A DNA stretch of 64,000 bases, taken from assembly GCA_963699835.1 (NCBI GenBank), contig CAVOVJ010000005.1, positions 1-64,000 on the forward strand, given 5' to 3'. Source of the DNA: BM003 sp963699835 (GTDB taxonomy: Bacteria > Pseudomonadota > Gammaproteobacteria > Steroidobacterales > BM003). Of the stretch, positions 35,147 to 42,869 are shown one piece after another (the stretch's first letter is position 1; every line of letters starts with the position of its first letter). The notes below the pieces were generated by a model. That model had not been told where the DNA came from and did no database searches. It saw only the letters and a program-made list of their open reading frames with translations. The translations under genes and the position numbers were made by a program.

Positions 35147-36939
35147 ACGATTTCGTCATTAAACTCGCGACCGTCAATGGGACCGGGTCCGCCAGTGCCA
35201 ATGCCATCATCATGAAGACGATCTTCAGGATGGGTGTTCCGGTAGTCGGCAAGAATCTCTTTCCATCAAATATCCAGGGCCTTCCGACCTGGTATGAGAT
35301 CCGGGTTTCGCGCCAGGGTTACATGGCCCGGTCCGGCGACACCGATGTCATGGTCGCGATGAATGCGCGGACCTATGCAGCCGATCTCGCTGAGGTTAGT
35401 CCGGGTGGGGTGCTTGTCTACGATTCGACCTGGCCGCGTCACCGCGACCTGTCGCGTCCCGATATCACTATTCTGGGCATACCGCTGGCGCAGATGTGTA
35501 ACCAGCGCTTCGAAAACGCGCGGGCCCGGATCCTGATGAAGAATATGGCCTACGTCGGGGCGCTTGCGGCTTTGCTCGATCTCGATATGGATGTACTGCG
35601 CGACCTGATAGAGGAGCAGTTTGCGATCAAGAAGAAGCTCATCGGTGCCAACATGGAAGCCATCGAGCTCGGTTTTGATTACGCCCAGGAGCATTTCCAG
35701 TGCCCGCTGCGAACCCGGGTGCAGGCCCTCGACAAGACCGCTGGTCACATCATGATCGATGGCAACAGCGCCGCCGCGCTTGGCTGCGTCTACGCCGGCG
35801 CGACGGTAGGTGCGTGGTACCCGATTACGCCGTCAACCACGCTGATGGACGGATTCAAGGCATTCAGTGAACGCTTCAGGGTGAACGCCGCAACCGGGGA
35901 GCGCGATTTCTGCATCATCCAGGCCGAGGACGAACTCGCCGCGATCGGTATGGTCATCGGCGCCAGCTGGATGGGTGCGCGATCATTTACACCGACCAGC
36001 GGCCCCGGTATCTCGTTGATGAGCGAGTTTATCGGTTTTGCCTATTACGCGGAAATTCCGGCCGTGATCTTCGACGTGCAACGAGTCGGGCCGTCCACCG
36101 GCATGCCAACACGGACGCAGCAATCCGACATTACGCTGTGCGCGTATGCGTCACATGGCGATACCCGGCATGTTTTGCTTTTCCCTGCCGATCCGCACGA
36201 GTGTTTCGAGTTGGCGGTTCAGGCATTCGATCTTGCCGACCAGTTGCAGACGCCGGTTTTCGTGCTCAGCGATCTCGATATTGGCATGAACGACTGGATG
36301 ATTCCGCAACTCCAATGGGACGACTCGTATCGCCCGGATCGGGGCAAGATTCTCGAGGGCGAGGCGCTGGAGAAAGTCGAGAAGTTCTACCGCTATCTGG
36401 ACGTTGACGGTGACGGTATTCCGTATCGGACCCGGCCCGGCGATCTCGGGAAAGGAGCGTATTTCGTCCGTGGTTCCGGTCACAACAAGTTCGGCGCTTA
36501 TACCGAGGACTCAGCGGAATATCAGGAGGTTCTCGACCGGTTGCTGAAGAAATGGGATACCGCCAAGAAGCTGATGCCGGACCCGGTTGTCCGGCGCACC
36601 CGCAAGCCGACTTCAACGGCGATCATATCTGTAGGCAGTTGTGATGGCGCGGTGCGCGAGGCCATGGACCGGCTGGCGGCAAAGGGGATTTATCTCAACT
36701 ACATGCGTGTGCGCGCATTCCCGTTCGGGCGCAAGGTGGAGCGATTCATCGCAGCGCACGAGCACATCTATGTGATTGAGCAGAATCGCGATGCCCAACT
36801 GCGCAGCCTGCTGATAAACGAGACCGCCGCGGCCAAGGAAAAACTCGAGTCGATCCTGCACTACCACGGGCTGCCGATGGACTACCGTTGTATTGTCGAG
36901 CACATCGAGCGCCAGGTGGCGCGGGGAGAAGTGGCGTGA
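35119..36939 (+). CDS. korA: 2-oxoacid:acceptor oxidoreductase, fused gamma-alpha subunit
   Basis: The GTG start (35119) lies inside the preceding gene, with a GGAG-type SD. Of the 606 residues, ~1-190 are the gamma domain (NGTGSASANAIIMKTIFRMG, the CoA/acceptor-side fold). Residues ~215-600 are the alpha (pyrimidine-binding) domain: GNSAAALGCVYAGATVGAWYPITPST, FCIIQAEDELAAIGMVIGAS, and TSGPGISLMSEFIG. The order gamma-alpha fused and beta separate is that of KorAB-type 2-oxoglutarate or other 2-oxoacid:ferredoxin oxidoreductases. 2-Oxoglutarate is the likeliest substrate, but the sequence does not prove it. Confidence 0.93.
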   Translation: MSGRAKSKLNDFVIKLATVNGTGSASANAIIMKTIFRMGVPVVGKNLFPSNIQGLPTWYEIRVSRQGYMARSGDTDVMVAMNARTYAADLAEVSPGGVLVYDSTWPRHRDLSRPDITILGIPLAQMCNQRFENARARILMKNMAYVGALAALLDLDMDVLRDLIEEQFAIKKKLIGANMEAIELGFDYAQEHFQCPLRTRVQALDKTAGHIMIDGNSAAALGCVYAGATVGAWYPITPSTTLMDGFKAFSERFRVNAATGERDFCIIQAEDELAAIGMVIGASWMGARSFTPTSGPGISLMSEFIGFAYYAEIPAVIFDVQRVGPSTGMPTRTQQSDITLCAYASHGDTRHVLLFPADPHECFELAVQAFDLADQLQTPVFVLSDLDIGMNDWMIPQLQWDDSYRPDRGKILEGEALEKVEKFYRYLDVDGDGIPYRTRPGDLGKGAYFVRGSGHNKFGAYTEDSAEYQEVLDRLLKKWDTAKKLMPDPVVRRTRKPTSTAIISVGSCDGAVREAMDRLAAKGIYLNYMRVRAFPFGRKVERFIAAHEHIYVIEQNRDAQLRSLLINETAAAKEKLESILHYHGLPMDYRCIVEHIERQVARGEVA

Positions 36940-37991
36940 GTTTCACTGCGAAACCCAGGATCGTTCATCGCGGACTCAAGCGCAACGATCTGGGGCTTTC
37001 GTTACATGATTACGAAGGTGTGGCATCCACGCTGTGCGCCGGTTGCGGCCACGACTCGATTACCGCCGCGATCGTGCAGGCGTTTTTCGAACTCAATATG
37101 CCGCCGCACAAGGTTGCGAAGATGAGCGGCATCGGTTGCTCATCCAAGACGACCGCGTATTTTCTCGCCGGTGCGCATGGCATCAACGCGGTGCACGGCC
37201 GCATGCCTTCTGTGGCGAGCGGCGCCAACGCCGCAAACCGTGACCTCACTTATGTCGGGGTCTCCGGTGACGGAGATTCATTGTCGATAGGCCTTGGTCA
37301 GTTTGCCCATGCAATCCGGCGCAATCTCGACATGCTTTACATCGTCGAAAACAACGGTGTGTATGGTCTGACGAAAGGCCAGTTCTCTGCTTCGGCCGAT
37401 GTCGGCTCGAGGGCCAAGAAGGGCGAGACGAATCTCAACCCGCCGATCGACCCGGTCAAAACCGGTATCGCGATGGGTGCGAGTTTTGTCGCCCGCGGCT
37501 TTTCCGGCGACAAGTCGCAACTGGTGCCGTTGATCAAGGCGGGTGTGAGACATCGTGGATTTGCGCTGCTTGACGTGCTGTCGCCATGCGTCACTTTCAA
37601 TGACCACGAAGCCTCGACCAAGAGCTATGCGCATACGCGCCAGTTTTTTCATCCCGCTGTGCATGCTGATTTCATCCCGCCCAGCGAGGAGATACGAGCT
37701 TCATATGAAGAGGGCGAGGCAATGCCGGTCGAACTGCACGACGGCAGTACCCTCGTGCTGCGCAAGGCCGACCCGGAATACGATCCTACTGACCGGGCCC
37801 GCGCATTCAGTTATCTGATCGAGCACCAGGATCGCGGTGAGGTGGTAACGGGTCTACTGTATTTCTCCGGCGCGAGCGGGGATATGCATGAACGTAACCA
37901 GACCACGGCCACACCCCTGGCTGATCTCGGGTATGACCGTCTTTGCCCCGGCGCCGATGCGCTGGCGGAGTTGCAGAAGGGCATGAGCTAG
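36936..37991 (+). CDS. korB: 2-oxoacid:acceptor oxidoreductase, beta (TPP-binding) subunit
   Basis: GTG 36936 overlaps the korA stop (GTGA), with GGGAGAA upstream. The 351-residue protein has the [4Fe-4S]/TPP signature of the beta subunit: CAGCGHDS, SGIGCSSK, HGRMPSVASGANAANRDL, and the TPP-binding GDGDSLSIGLGQF...NNGVYGLTKGQ. LDVLSPCVTFND is the conserved cluster-proximal cysteine region. Its stop shares a CTAG with the convergent MAPEG gene. Confidence 0.94.
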   Translation: MSFTAKPRIVHRGLKRNDLGLSLHDYEGVASTLCAGCGHDSITAAIVQAFFELNMPPHKVAKMSGIGCSSKTTAYFLAGAHGINAVHGRMPSVASGANAANRDLTYVGVSGDGDSLSIGLGQFAHAIRRNLDMLYIVENNGVYGLTKGQFSASADVGSRAKKGETNLNPPIDPVKTGIAMGASFVARGFSGDKSQLVPLIKAGVRHRGFALLDVLSPCVTFNDHEASTKSYAHTRQFFHPAVHADFIPPSEEIRASYEEGEAMPVELHDGSTLVLRKADPEYDPTDRARAFSYLIEHQDRGEVVTGLLYFSGASGDMHERNQTTATPLADLGYDRLCPGADALAELQKGMS

Positions 37992-38413
37992 CCGGCGAAG
38001 TGGCGGAATACCAGCACCGACATGGCCAGCATCGCAAAAACCTGAACGATAAAAAATGAGAAGCGTATTGCGGCGGCAGCGTTGGTCGCCGGCAGTGCGA
38101 TATGGACCACCGTCTGGGCAATGCGCCCCGCCAGTACCGCAATAGCCAGTGCATCCAGAGTTTGACTGTTCGCGCCACTGGCGTAAGCCGCGAACACGAT
38201 TGCAGCGAAGACTGGCAGGTTTTCAATACAGTTCGCATGTGCGCGCATTGCGCGGCGGTACCAGTCGCTGCCATGGTCGGCATAAGGTGTGAAGCTGGTC
38301 AGTTCGCCGCGCCCGGTAAGAATCCGGCTCCAGCGATAAACTCCAATGGTTCCGAGCAACGTCAGTAACGTCCACACGGCAAAGCCGAGCAGACATAGTA
38401 CGGGCACGGTCAT
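37988..38413 (-). CDS. MAPEG family membrane protein
   Basis: This 141-residue protein has four membrane helices (VLCLLGFAVWTLLTLLGTIG; ENLPVFAAIVFAAYASG; LAIAVLAGRIAQTVVHIAL; FFIVQVFAMLAMSVLVF). RAMRAHANCIENLPVF is the signature loop that binds glutathione in eukaryotic relatives. Bacterial members are of uncertain function. It is the intact parent of the truncated copy at 39224-39427 and lies downstream of a thioredoxin-like gene in the same orientation. Confidence 0.9.
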   Translation of the reverse strand: MTVPVLCLLGFAVWTLLTLLGTIGVYRWSRILTGRGELTSFTPYADHGSDWYRRAMRAHANCIENLPVFAAIVFAAYASGANSQTLDALAIAVLAGRIAQTVVHIALPATNAAAAIRFSFFIVQVFAMLAMSVLVFRHFAG

Positions 38414-38496
38414 CTTTCCTCCCTGGCCGGTTTCGGCGGTGCACCTAAATGCAGAAAATCTGCGGCGAATCGCACCGGGCGCATAGTGCTGCAGCG

Positions 38497-39183
38497 CTAG
38501 TCTTCGCCGCCGTCCCCACCCACGGCCTTCGTTTTCGGCGCCGAGCAGCCACGCGCGCCGCGCGCAGCCGCATCGAGGAGTGCGACGACTTCGCGCAACG
38601 TCGTCGCCCCGGCATCGCGTTTATACCAGTTTATGTAATCGGTTTTGAGACGTTCGCGTTCAGCTTCAGTGGCATCGCCAAGCGCCAGCTTGTTCTCCAT
38701 GTGAAGAGTTCCGAGTGCTGCCGGGCGTTCGATCCAGCAACCGGCGTCAGCGCCGTTTTCGTCGAGGATCACAACCGTCGGTGTCGCACCGCGATCGTCG
38801 GGGGTCCGGCGTGATTCCGTTACTTCCCTGCCTTTTTTTGCATCGACGACGCGCAATTCCAGTCCCGGCATGCTGTCGGCGAGCGCTGCGAGATACGGCA
38901 CCGTGTTCTGTGCATCGAGGCAAAGCTCTTCGCTGACAATCAGGAGGCGCCACTGGCCGGGAATCCGCTGCGCGGTATATTCGACGTCCGCGGGAATTGT
39001 TGCTTTTGTCCGGTTGTGTTTCCAGATGTCGTCTGCTTCGATCATCCACTCCACATGAGTGTCGAAGTCCTCGCCGCTATCATACAGCGTCTCCAGATCG
39101 TCGCCGTCTGCGGGTCCTGCGGATGCAGGGGCTATAGCGCAGGTAAACAGAGCCGGCGCGATGATAGATAGAACCTTGTGCAT
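38497..39183 (-). CDS. Exported thioredoxin-like protein, tandem copy 2
   Basis: ATG 39183, with an AAGGAA SD, gives 228 residues with a signal peptide (cleavage near ASA-GP). The core (WRLLIVSEELCLDAQNTVP, GATPTVVILDENGADAGCW) is like Thioredoxin_9 proteins, but the active-site position has a single cysteine (ELCLD) rather than CxxC. RGARGCSAP near the end adds another cysteine. It is a close paralogue of 39509-40195, with the same length and long identical stretches (ADVEYTAQRIPGQWRLL). Upstream lies the hybrid MAPEG/phosphatase remnant created by the duplication. Confidence 0.85.
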   Translation of the reverse strand: MHKVLSIIAPALFTCAIAPASAGPADGDDLETLYDSGEDFDTHVEWMIEADDIWKHNRTKATIPADVEYTAQRIPGQWRLLIVSEELCLDAQNTVPYLAALADSMPGLELRVVDAKKGREVTESRRTPDDRGATPTVVILDENGADAGCWIERPAALGTLHMENKLALGDATEAERERLKTDYINWYKRDAGATTLREVVALLDAAARGARGCSAPKTKAVGGDGGED

Positions 39184-39223
39184 GTATTGCAGTTCCTTTT
39201 TCTTTCCGCCAGTGGCGTGATCG

Positions 39224-39427
39224 TCAAAATTCGAATTCGATGCCGTTTGCCGCCCGCGTATTGCCATAGACCGGTGCCGGCTGCGCCGATCCGAACGAGG
39301 TTTTTTCGCCAGACCCGCCGCGCCCGATGAGAATCCGGCTCCAGCGATAGACTCCCATCGTCCCCGGCAACGTAAGCAACGTACACGCAGCAAAGCCGAG
39401 CAGGCACGGCACAGGTACTGCCATCAA
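39224..39427 (-). pseudogene. Hybrid remnant: MAPEG N-terminus joined to the tail of the phosphatase-like gene
   Basis: The first ~37 codons (LLGFAACTLLTLPGTMGVYR, RILIGRG) are clearly the start of the MAPEG gene at 38413, and the last eight codons (ANGIEFEF) match the end of the phosphatase-like gene at 40233 (ANGIEFRL). The middle (~20 codons) is unrelated to either. The bases flanking the thioredoxin-like starts also align. This is what a tandem duplication of [phosphatase tail - thioredoxin-like - MAPEG head] leaves at its junction, near 39250-39310. The 67-codon frame is open but contains only one complete membrane helix and is unlikely to be functional. Confidence 0.75.
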
Positions 39428-39508
39428 TTCGCCCCTAACCTGTTGCAGCCGCGCTCCGAGACCAGGGAAAACCGGCCCGAGTCGCGGCAGGTGCGAGGCG
39501 TTACATCG

Positions 39509-40195
39509 CTAATTCGGTCCGGCGCCTCCACTGGTGGTTTGGGTTGTCGGTGCCGAGCAGCCGCGTGCGCCGCGCGCGGCCGCATCGAGAAGAACGATGA
39601 ATTCGCGCAGGGTTGTAGCACCGGCATCGCGCTGATACCAGTTTTCGAATTCGCTCTCCAGGCGTTCGCGTTCATGTTTGCCGGCATTGCGAAACGCCTG
39701 TTTATTCTCAAGGTAAAACGTCTGCAGGGCTGCGGGACGCTCAATCCAGCAACCCGCATCGGCGCCGTGTTCGTCGAGGATCACGACCGTAGGTGTGGCG
39801 CCGCGATCATCCGGCGTCCGGCGCGCCTCCATCACCGGCTTGCCCAGCTTCGAATCGACGATACGCAGTTCCACTCCCGGCATGCTGGCGGCCAGCGCGG
39901 CGAGGTAGGGCACGGTGTTTTGCGAGTCATGGCAAAGCTCCTCGCTGACAACCAGCAGGCGCCACTGGCCGGGAATCCGCTGCGCGGTATATTCGACATC
40001 GGCCGGGAGTTCCGCCGCGGTGCGGGCGCGTTGCCACAGGTCGCCTTTTTCTGTCATCCCGCCCAGATAGGAGTCGAAGTCGACACCCCGTTCATACAGC
40101 GCGCCCAGTTGGTTGCCGGCCGCCGTTTCTGCCAATGCAACGGTGATGGTAGCGACGCACAGAGCCAGCGCGAAGATCGGAGAAACTTTGCTCAT
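39509..40195 (-). CDS. Exported thioredoxin-like protein, tandem copy 1
   Basis: ATG 40195 yields 228 residues with a signal peptide (IFALALCVATITVALA). The thioredoxin-like core reads WRLLVVSEELCHDSQNTVP and GATPTVVILDEHGADAGCW; as in its paralogue, one cysteine replaces CxxC. The role is therefore unlikely to be a classical dithiol exchange unless the C-terminal cysteine (GARGCSAP) participates. It lies 37 bp downstream of the phosphatase-like gene and probably shares its transcript. Confidence 0.85.
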   Translation of the reverse strand: MSKVSPIFALALCVATITVALAETAAGNQLGALYERGVDFDSYLGGMTEKGDLWQRARTAAELPADVEYTAQRIPGQWRLLVVSEELCHDSQNTVPYLAALAASMPGVELRIVDSKLGKPVMEARRTPDDRGATPTVVILDEHGADAGCWIERPAALQTFYLENKQAFRNAGKHERERLESEFENWYQRDAGATTLREFIVLLDAAARGARGCSAPTTQTTSGGAGPN

Positions 40196-40232
40196 GTATT
40201 GCAGATCCTTGTTCGGTTCACTGATGTAAACG

Positions 40233-40766
40233 TCAAAGTCTGAATTCGATGCCGTTCGCCGCCAACGTATCTTCGATGAATTTCGTCCACGTTTCGTCCG
40301 GAACCCAGACTGCATTGACCGCCTCAAGCGCCACTTCAGGCGCTACGTTGTCGCTGATCACGCGGTACAGGAAAGCAAAAGACGAGGCCCGCATATTCAG
40401 CTGACAATGAACTAACGTCCGGCGGCCGCCGTTACCCTCGAGTGCCGCGCGAAAAAAGGCGAAGTCGGTTGCCGTCGGATTATGCCAGTCGACCGGGATA
40501 TTGATATAGATCAACCCGTTGCCGGCGACCAGCGCGCCCTCGTTGTGCAGCGACCCCTCGCTTTGCGGTGGCGCCAGATTGATGACCATCCCGTAGCCGT
40601 CCTTTGCCAGCGAATCGAAATAGGCTGCCCCTGGCTGTGCGGATGTTGTCAGGGTTGCGTCGATCTGAACAAGGTTTTTTGGCAGGTCCGCCGCGCCCAC
40701 GGTGTGGACGACGCTGCACAAGATGAGAAGGGTCACCAGGCTTCGCAATCGGGTCATTTCGAGCAT
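40233..40766 (-). CDS. Exported tyrosine-phosphatase-like protein with a short P-loop
   Basis: I chose ATG 40766: the 177-residue protein then begins with a signal peptide (LVTLLILCSVVHTVGA-AD). LVQIDATLTTSAQP and GMVINLAPP are typical of the dual-specificity-phosphatase-like family, and the putative catalytic loop is LVHCQLNMRASSF. Here the arginine follows the cysteine after four residues (C-x4-R) rather than the canonical five, a pattern I associate with a bacterial subgroup of unclear activity. A general acid aspartate could be the one in VDWHN. It is divergent from the Fur-boxed small gene, with about 178 bp between starts. Confidence 0.78.
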   Translation of the reverse strand: MLEMTRLRSLVTLLILCSVVHTVGAADLPKNLVQIDATLTTSAQPGAAYFDSLAKDGYGMVINLAPPQSEGSLHNEGALVAGNGLIYINIPVDWHNPTATDFAFFRAALEGNGGRRTLVHCQLNMRASSFAFLYRVISDNVAPEVALEAVNAVWVPDETWTKFIEDTLAANGIEFRL

Positions 40767-40882
40767 CGCGGGTTCTCCGGTTGGCCGAATCGTATCGGCG
40801 GTGGCTGGATTGTCTCGTCGCGGCCTGTTGCTGACGCGATCGAATTGTACGCGGTCCGCCGCGCGCAGATGGCTCATACGGG

Positions 40883-40924
40883 TTGACAGGGCAGGAAAAG
40901 AAACAATAATGAGAATCATTCGTA
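40883..40924 (+). promoter_or_regulatory. Promoter overlapped by a Fur box
   Basis: TTGACA (40883-40888) is followed after 16 bases by AATAAT (40905-40910). Over and just past the -10 element lies ATAATGAGAATCATT (40906-40920), which matches the Fur consensus GATAATGATAATCATTATC at most positions. It is 23-60 bases before the start of the small gene at 40944. Iron-replete Fur should repress this promoter. Confidence 0.8.
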
Positions 40925-40943
40925 ATAACAGGAGGACGCAACG

Positions 40944-41240
40944 ATGCCGGTGAGTCAGTCCCGATTCCGAAAAATACCGACCCGGCGCGGTGACTACATC
41001 GTCAGCTGGGAGCCGCAACATGTCGATTTTCTGTTCCGTTCCGAGAATCTCACGCCGGCCGATCTGAGCCTGGTCAGCGCAGGGCAGGCGCGCGGGCTGA
41101 TCCGTGATCTGTTCCTGCTCGGCGCGCGCGATGATGCGGTTGCCGCGCAGGGTTCCGATCGCCATACGTCTCTGATAAGCAGGTTTGCGCGAGGCCTGCT
41201 GGGTATTTACTCGCAACCCGCTTCGCGGTCCGGAAAGTGA
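40944..41240 (+). CDS. Small Fur-controlled protein of unknown function
   Basis: This 98-residue protein starts at ATG 40944 with an AGGAGG SD at 40929-40934. It is basic at both ends; the middle reads DYIVSWEPQHVDFLF and LSLVSAGQARGLIRDLFLLG, suggesting a small alpha/beta or helical cytoplasmic protein. No signal peptide, membrane helix or metal-binding motif is apparent. It is not HemP or another iron-linked small protein I recognise. A Fur box over its promoter implies a role in iron limitation. The following frame (GTG 41237) overlaps its stop. Confidence 0.75.
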   Translation: MPVSQSRFRKIPTRRGDYIVSWEPQHVDFLFRSENLTPADLSLVSAGQARGLIRDLFLLGARDDAVAAQGSDRHTSLISRFARGLLGIYSQPASRSGK

Positions 41241-41466
41241 GCGAGTGGATCGGCGGCGGAGCTACCGCGGCGGCAGATATCGATACGATGCAGGCCAGGT
41301 TGTTTTATCTTGTGAGCCGTTACAGCTTCAGCCCGAGCCCCGCCATGTGATCGACCAGCTGGATGCGTTGGGCCGTCATCCGTTTGTTGAGTTGCTGCCC
41401 GGGCAACAGCGAGTTTATCCGAGCTTGCTGAACCTGTGGCGAAGCTGCACGACCGGCGGACACTGA
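41237..41466 (+). pseudogene. Possible second small iron-regulated gene, frame-broken
   Basis: GTG 41237 overlaps the previous stop (GTGA). The frame reads MQARLFYLVSRYSFSPSP and then stops at 41351. One base more near the CCCC at about 41336 would join it to RHVIDQLDALGRHPFVELLP and a stop at 41464-41466, giving a 76-residue protein of sensible composition. I suspect a single-base deletion, but the region may also be simply non-coding. Confidence 0.4.
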
Positions 41467-41597
41467 CTTGTACCTCGCACCAGATTCTGCCGGAACGCGA
41501 GGTCTCCGCTGCGGTTCGTCAGAGTACGGGGCGGTTTGTCACCGACCGTCCCGCTAAGGCGCGGTCGGTGACAAGCCTGAAAAACCCGCACTGTCGC
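41467..41597. repeat. Long inverted repeat / stem-loop without a U-tract
   Basis: TTGTCACCGACCG (41536-41548) and CGGTCGGTGACAA (41562-41574) are perfect inverted copies around a 13-base loop. It sits between convergent genes (plus-strand small genes and the minus-strand GlsB-like gene). Neither side has a T-run, so it may act as a transcript-end stem-loop or a protein-binding site. Nothing else is seen between 41467 and 41597. Confidence 0.6.
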
Positions 41598-41849
41598 TCA
41601 GGCCTTCTTGATCAACCCCACCAGGAACAGCAACACCGCCGCCCCGACCGTTGCCGTGATCAGCGAACCGATAATTCCCCCGGCGCTGATGCCAAGCAGA
41701 CCGAATATAAAGCCGCCGATAAATGCGCCAATGATGCCGACAATGATGTTGCCGATCAGGCCGAAACCGCCACCTTTCATCAGGTTGCCGGCCAGCCAAC
41801 CGGCGATGGCGCCGATTATCAGAAACAAAATAAGACTCATCCCATCCAT
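41598..41849 (-). CDS. GlsB/YeaQ/YmgE family stress-response membrane protein
   Basis: This 83-residue, very hydrophobic protein has three glycine-rich helices (LILFLIIGAIAGWLAGNLMKG; LIGNIIVGIIGAFIGGFIFG; IIGSLITATVGAAVLLFLVG), as in the transglycosylase-associated (PF04226) family. ATG 41849 is preceded by GGGAG. The family is induced under envelope or general stress in several bacteria, and its mechanism is not established. Confidence 0.92.
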   Translation of the reverse strand: MDGMSLILFLIIGAIAGWLAGNLMKGGGFGLIGNIIVGIIGAFIGGFIFGLLGISAGGIIGSLITATVGAAVLLFLVGLIKKA

Positions 41850-41961
41850 ATCGATATCTCCCTTTATTGTTGTTTGAGCCAGGCGGCTCGGTCGTGTCCG
41901 GCGCGATTTGTTACGCCGGCTATCTCCTTGTGTTTCGGTCAGGCGAGAAGCGTACTGGTAG

Positions 41962-42240
41962 TCAAATAGTGTCGCGATCCTTCCAGTTCCACCATTTCAG
42001 TAGATCCGGATCATGATTCTTATTGGCGGCGAAATAGGTTGCGCAGCGAAAAACATACAACACGCACCGATCCTGTTTTTCGCCCCGAAGCGAACACAGT
42101 CTATCGTAGAGGATCTGCGGATTTTTGCCACAAAGATCGGCGATGTTGGAGATGCCGAGTTCCTGCAGGTCCCGGGTGATGCTTGGACCCACTCCCGGAA
42201 TTTGCTGCAGGTCGCTGGTGGCGCGTTCAGGCGCAGTCAC
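41962..42240 (-). CDS. Helix-hairpin-helix protein, 'pathogenicity locus' Cdd1 family
   Basis: This 92-residue protein has the hallmarks of PF11731: a helix-hairpin-helix (LQQIPGVGPSITRDLQELGI) and the C-terminal DRCVLYVFRCATYFA with LLKWWNW. The HhH motif suggests nucleic-acid binding, but no function is known. It starts on GTG that overlaps the acetyltransferase stop (GTGA), so the two are one operon. Confidence 0.9.
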   Translation of the reverse strand: MTAPERATSDLQQIPGVGPSITRDLQELGISNIADLCGKNPQILYDRLCSLRGEKQDRCVLYVFRCATYFAANKNHDPDLLKWWNWKDRDTI

Positions 42241-42827
42241 GGCGCGCCGGCCGTGGATAACGGGTCTGTAGTCATGTCCGCGTTATTCCTGATCATGAAC
42301 AGGCAGCCAGTCAGCGCGCGGTCAGCGTCGGGCCACGGCGCTGCGACGAACCCAGTCCGTTTGTAGCAGCGAAGGGCCGCTGTGTTGTGACGATAAACGA
42401 ACACCGAAGCTTCGTACCGGGCAAACATCGCTTCTCCCGCACCGATGAGTTCGCTGATCAGACGCTTCCCGAGTCCGGTGCCACGCACCTCCGGGCGAAT
42501 CGCAAGGCGCGCCAGATGTATCCGCTCCAGTTTCCGGTAGATCTGTCCGAACCCGAGCAATGTGTTCGAGTCATCGGTGAGGGCATAACTCGCGAGCGAA
42601 GCGAGGCGCATGTCCTCGACAAAGGAGGTGGGCGTGAACGGGTGACGAAAAGCGGGCCCACCCCACAACATGCAGTCGTTTCGTTTTGCAAACCACTTCA
42701 TCAGGATCGCGGCATCGGCGCCTGTCGCCGGGCGCAACCGCGTCTGCCCGCCACTGATTGCGATTTCCGCCAATGATGACCGCAATCCGGGGTAACGGTA
42801 TCGCAAAGACTTTTCACAGAGGTCCAT
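42237..42827 (-). CDS. GNAT family N-acetyltransferase
   Basis: The 196-residue frame starts at 42827; a shorter start is possible because the first 25 residues are not typical. The GNAT core is clear: TRLRPATGADAAILMKWF, ARLAIRPEVRGTGLGKRLIS (acetyl-CoA loop R/Q-x-x-G-x-G/A) and VFVYRHNTAALRCYKRTGFV. Substrate unknown. It is translationally coupled to the Cdd1-like gene. Confidence 0.87.
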   Translation of the reverse strand: MDLCEKSLRYRYPGLRSSLAEIAISGGQTRLRPATGADAAILMKWFAKRNDCMLWGGPAFRHPFTPTSFVEDMRLASLASYALTDDSNTLLGFGQIYRKLERIHLARLAIRPEVRGTGLGKRLISELIGAGEAMFARYEASVFVYRHNTAALRCYKRTGFVAAPWPDADRALTGCLFMIRNNADMTTDPLSTAGAP

Positions 42828-42869
42828 TCAAGCCAAGTGTAGCCAAAAAAGGGCACTGTTGCGGCCGCC

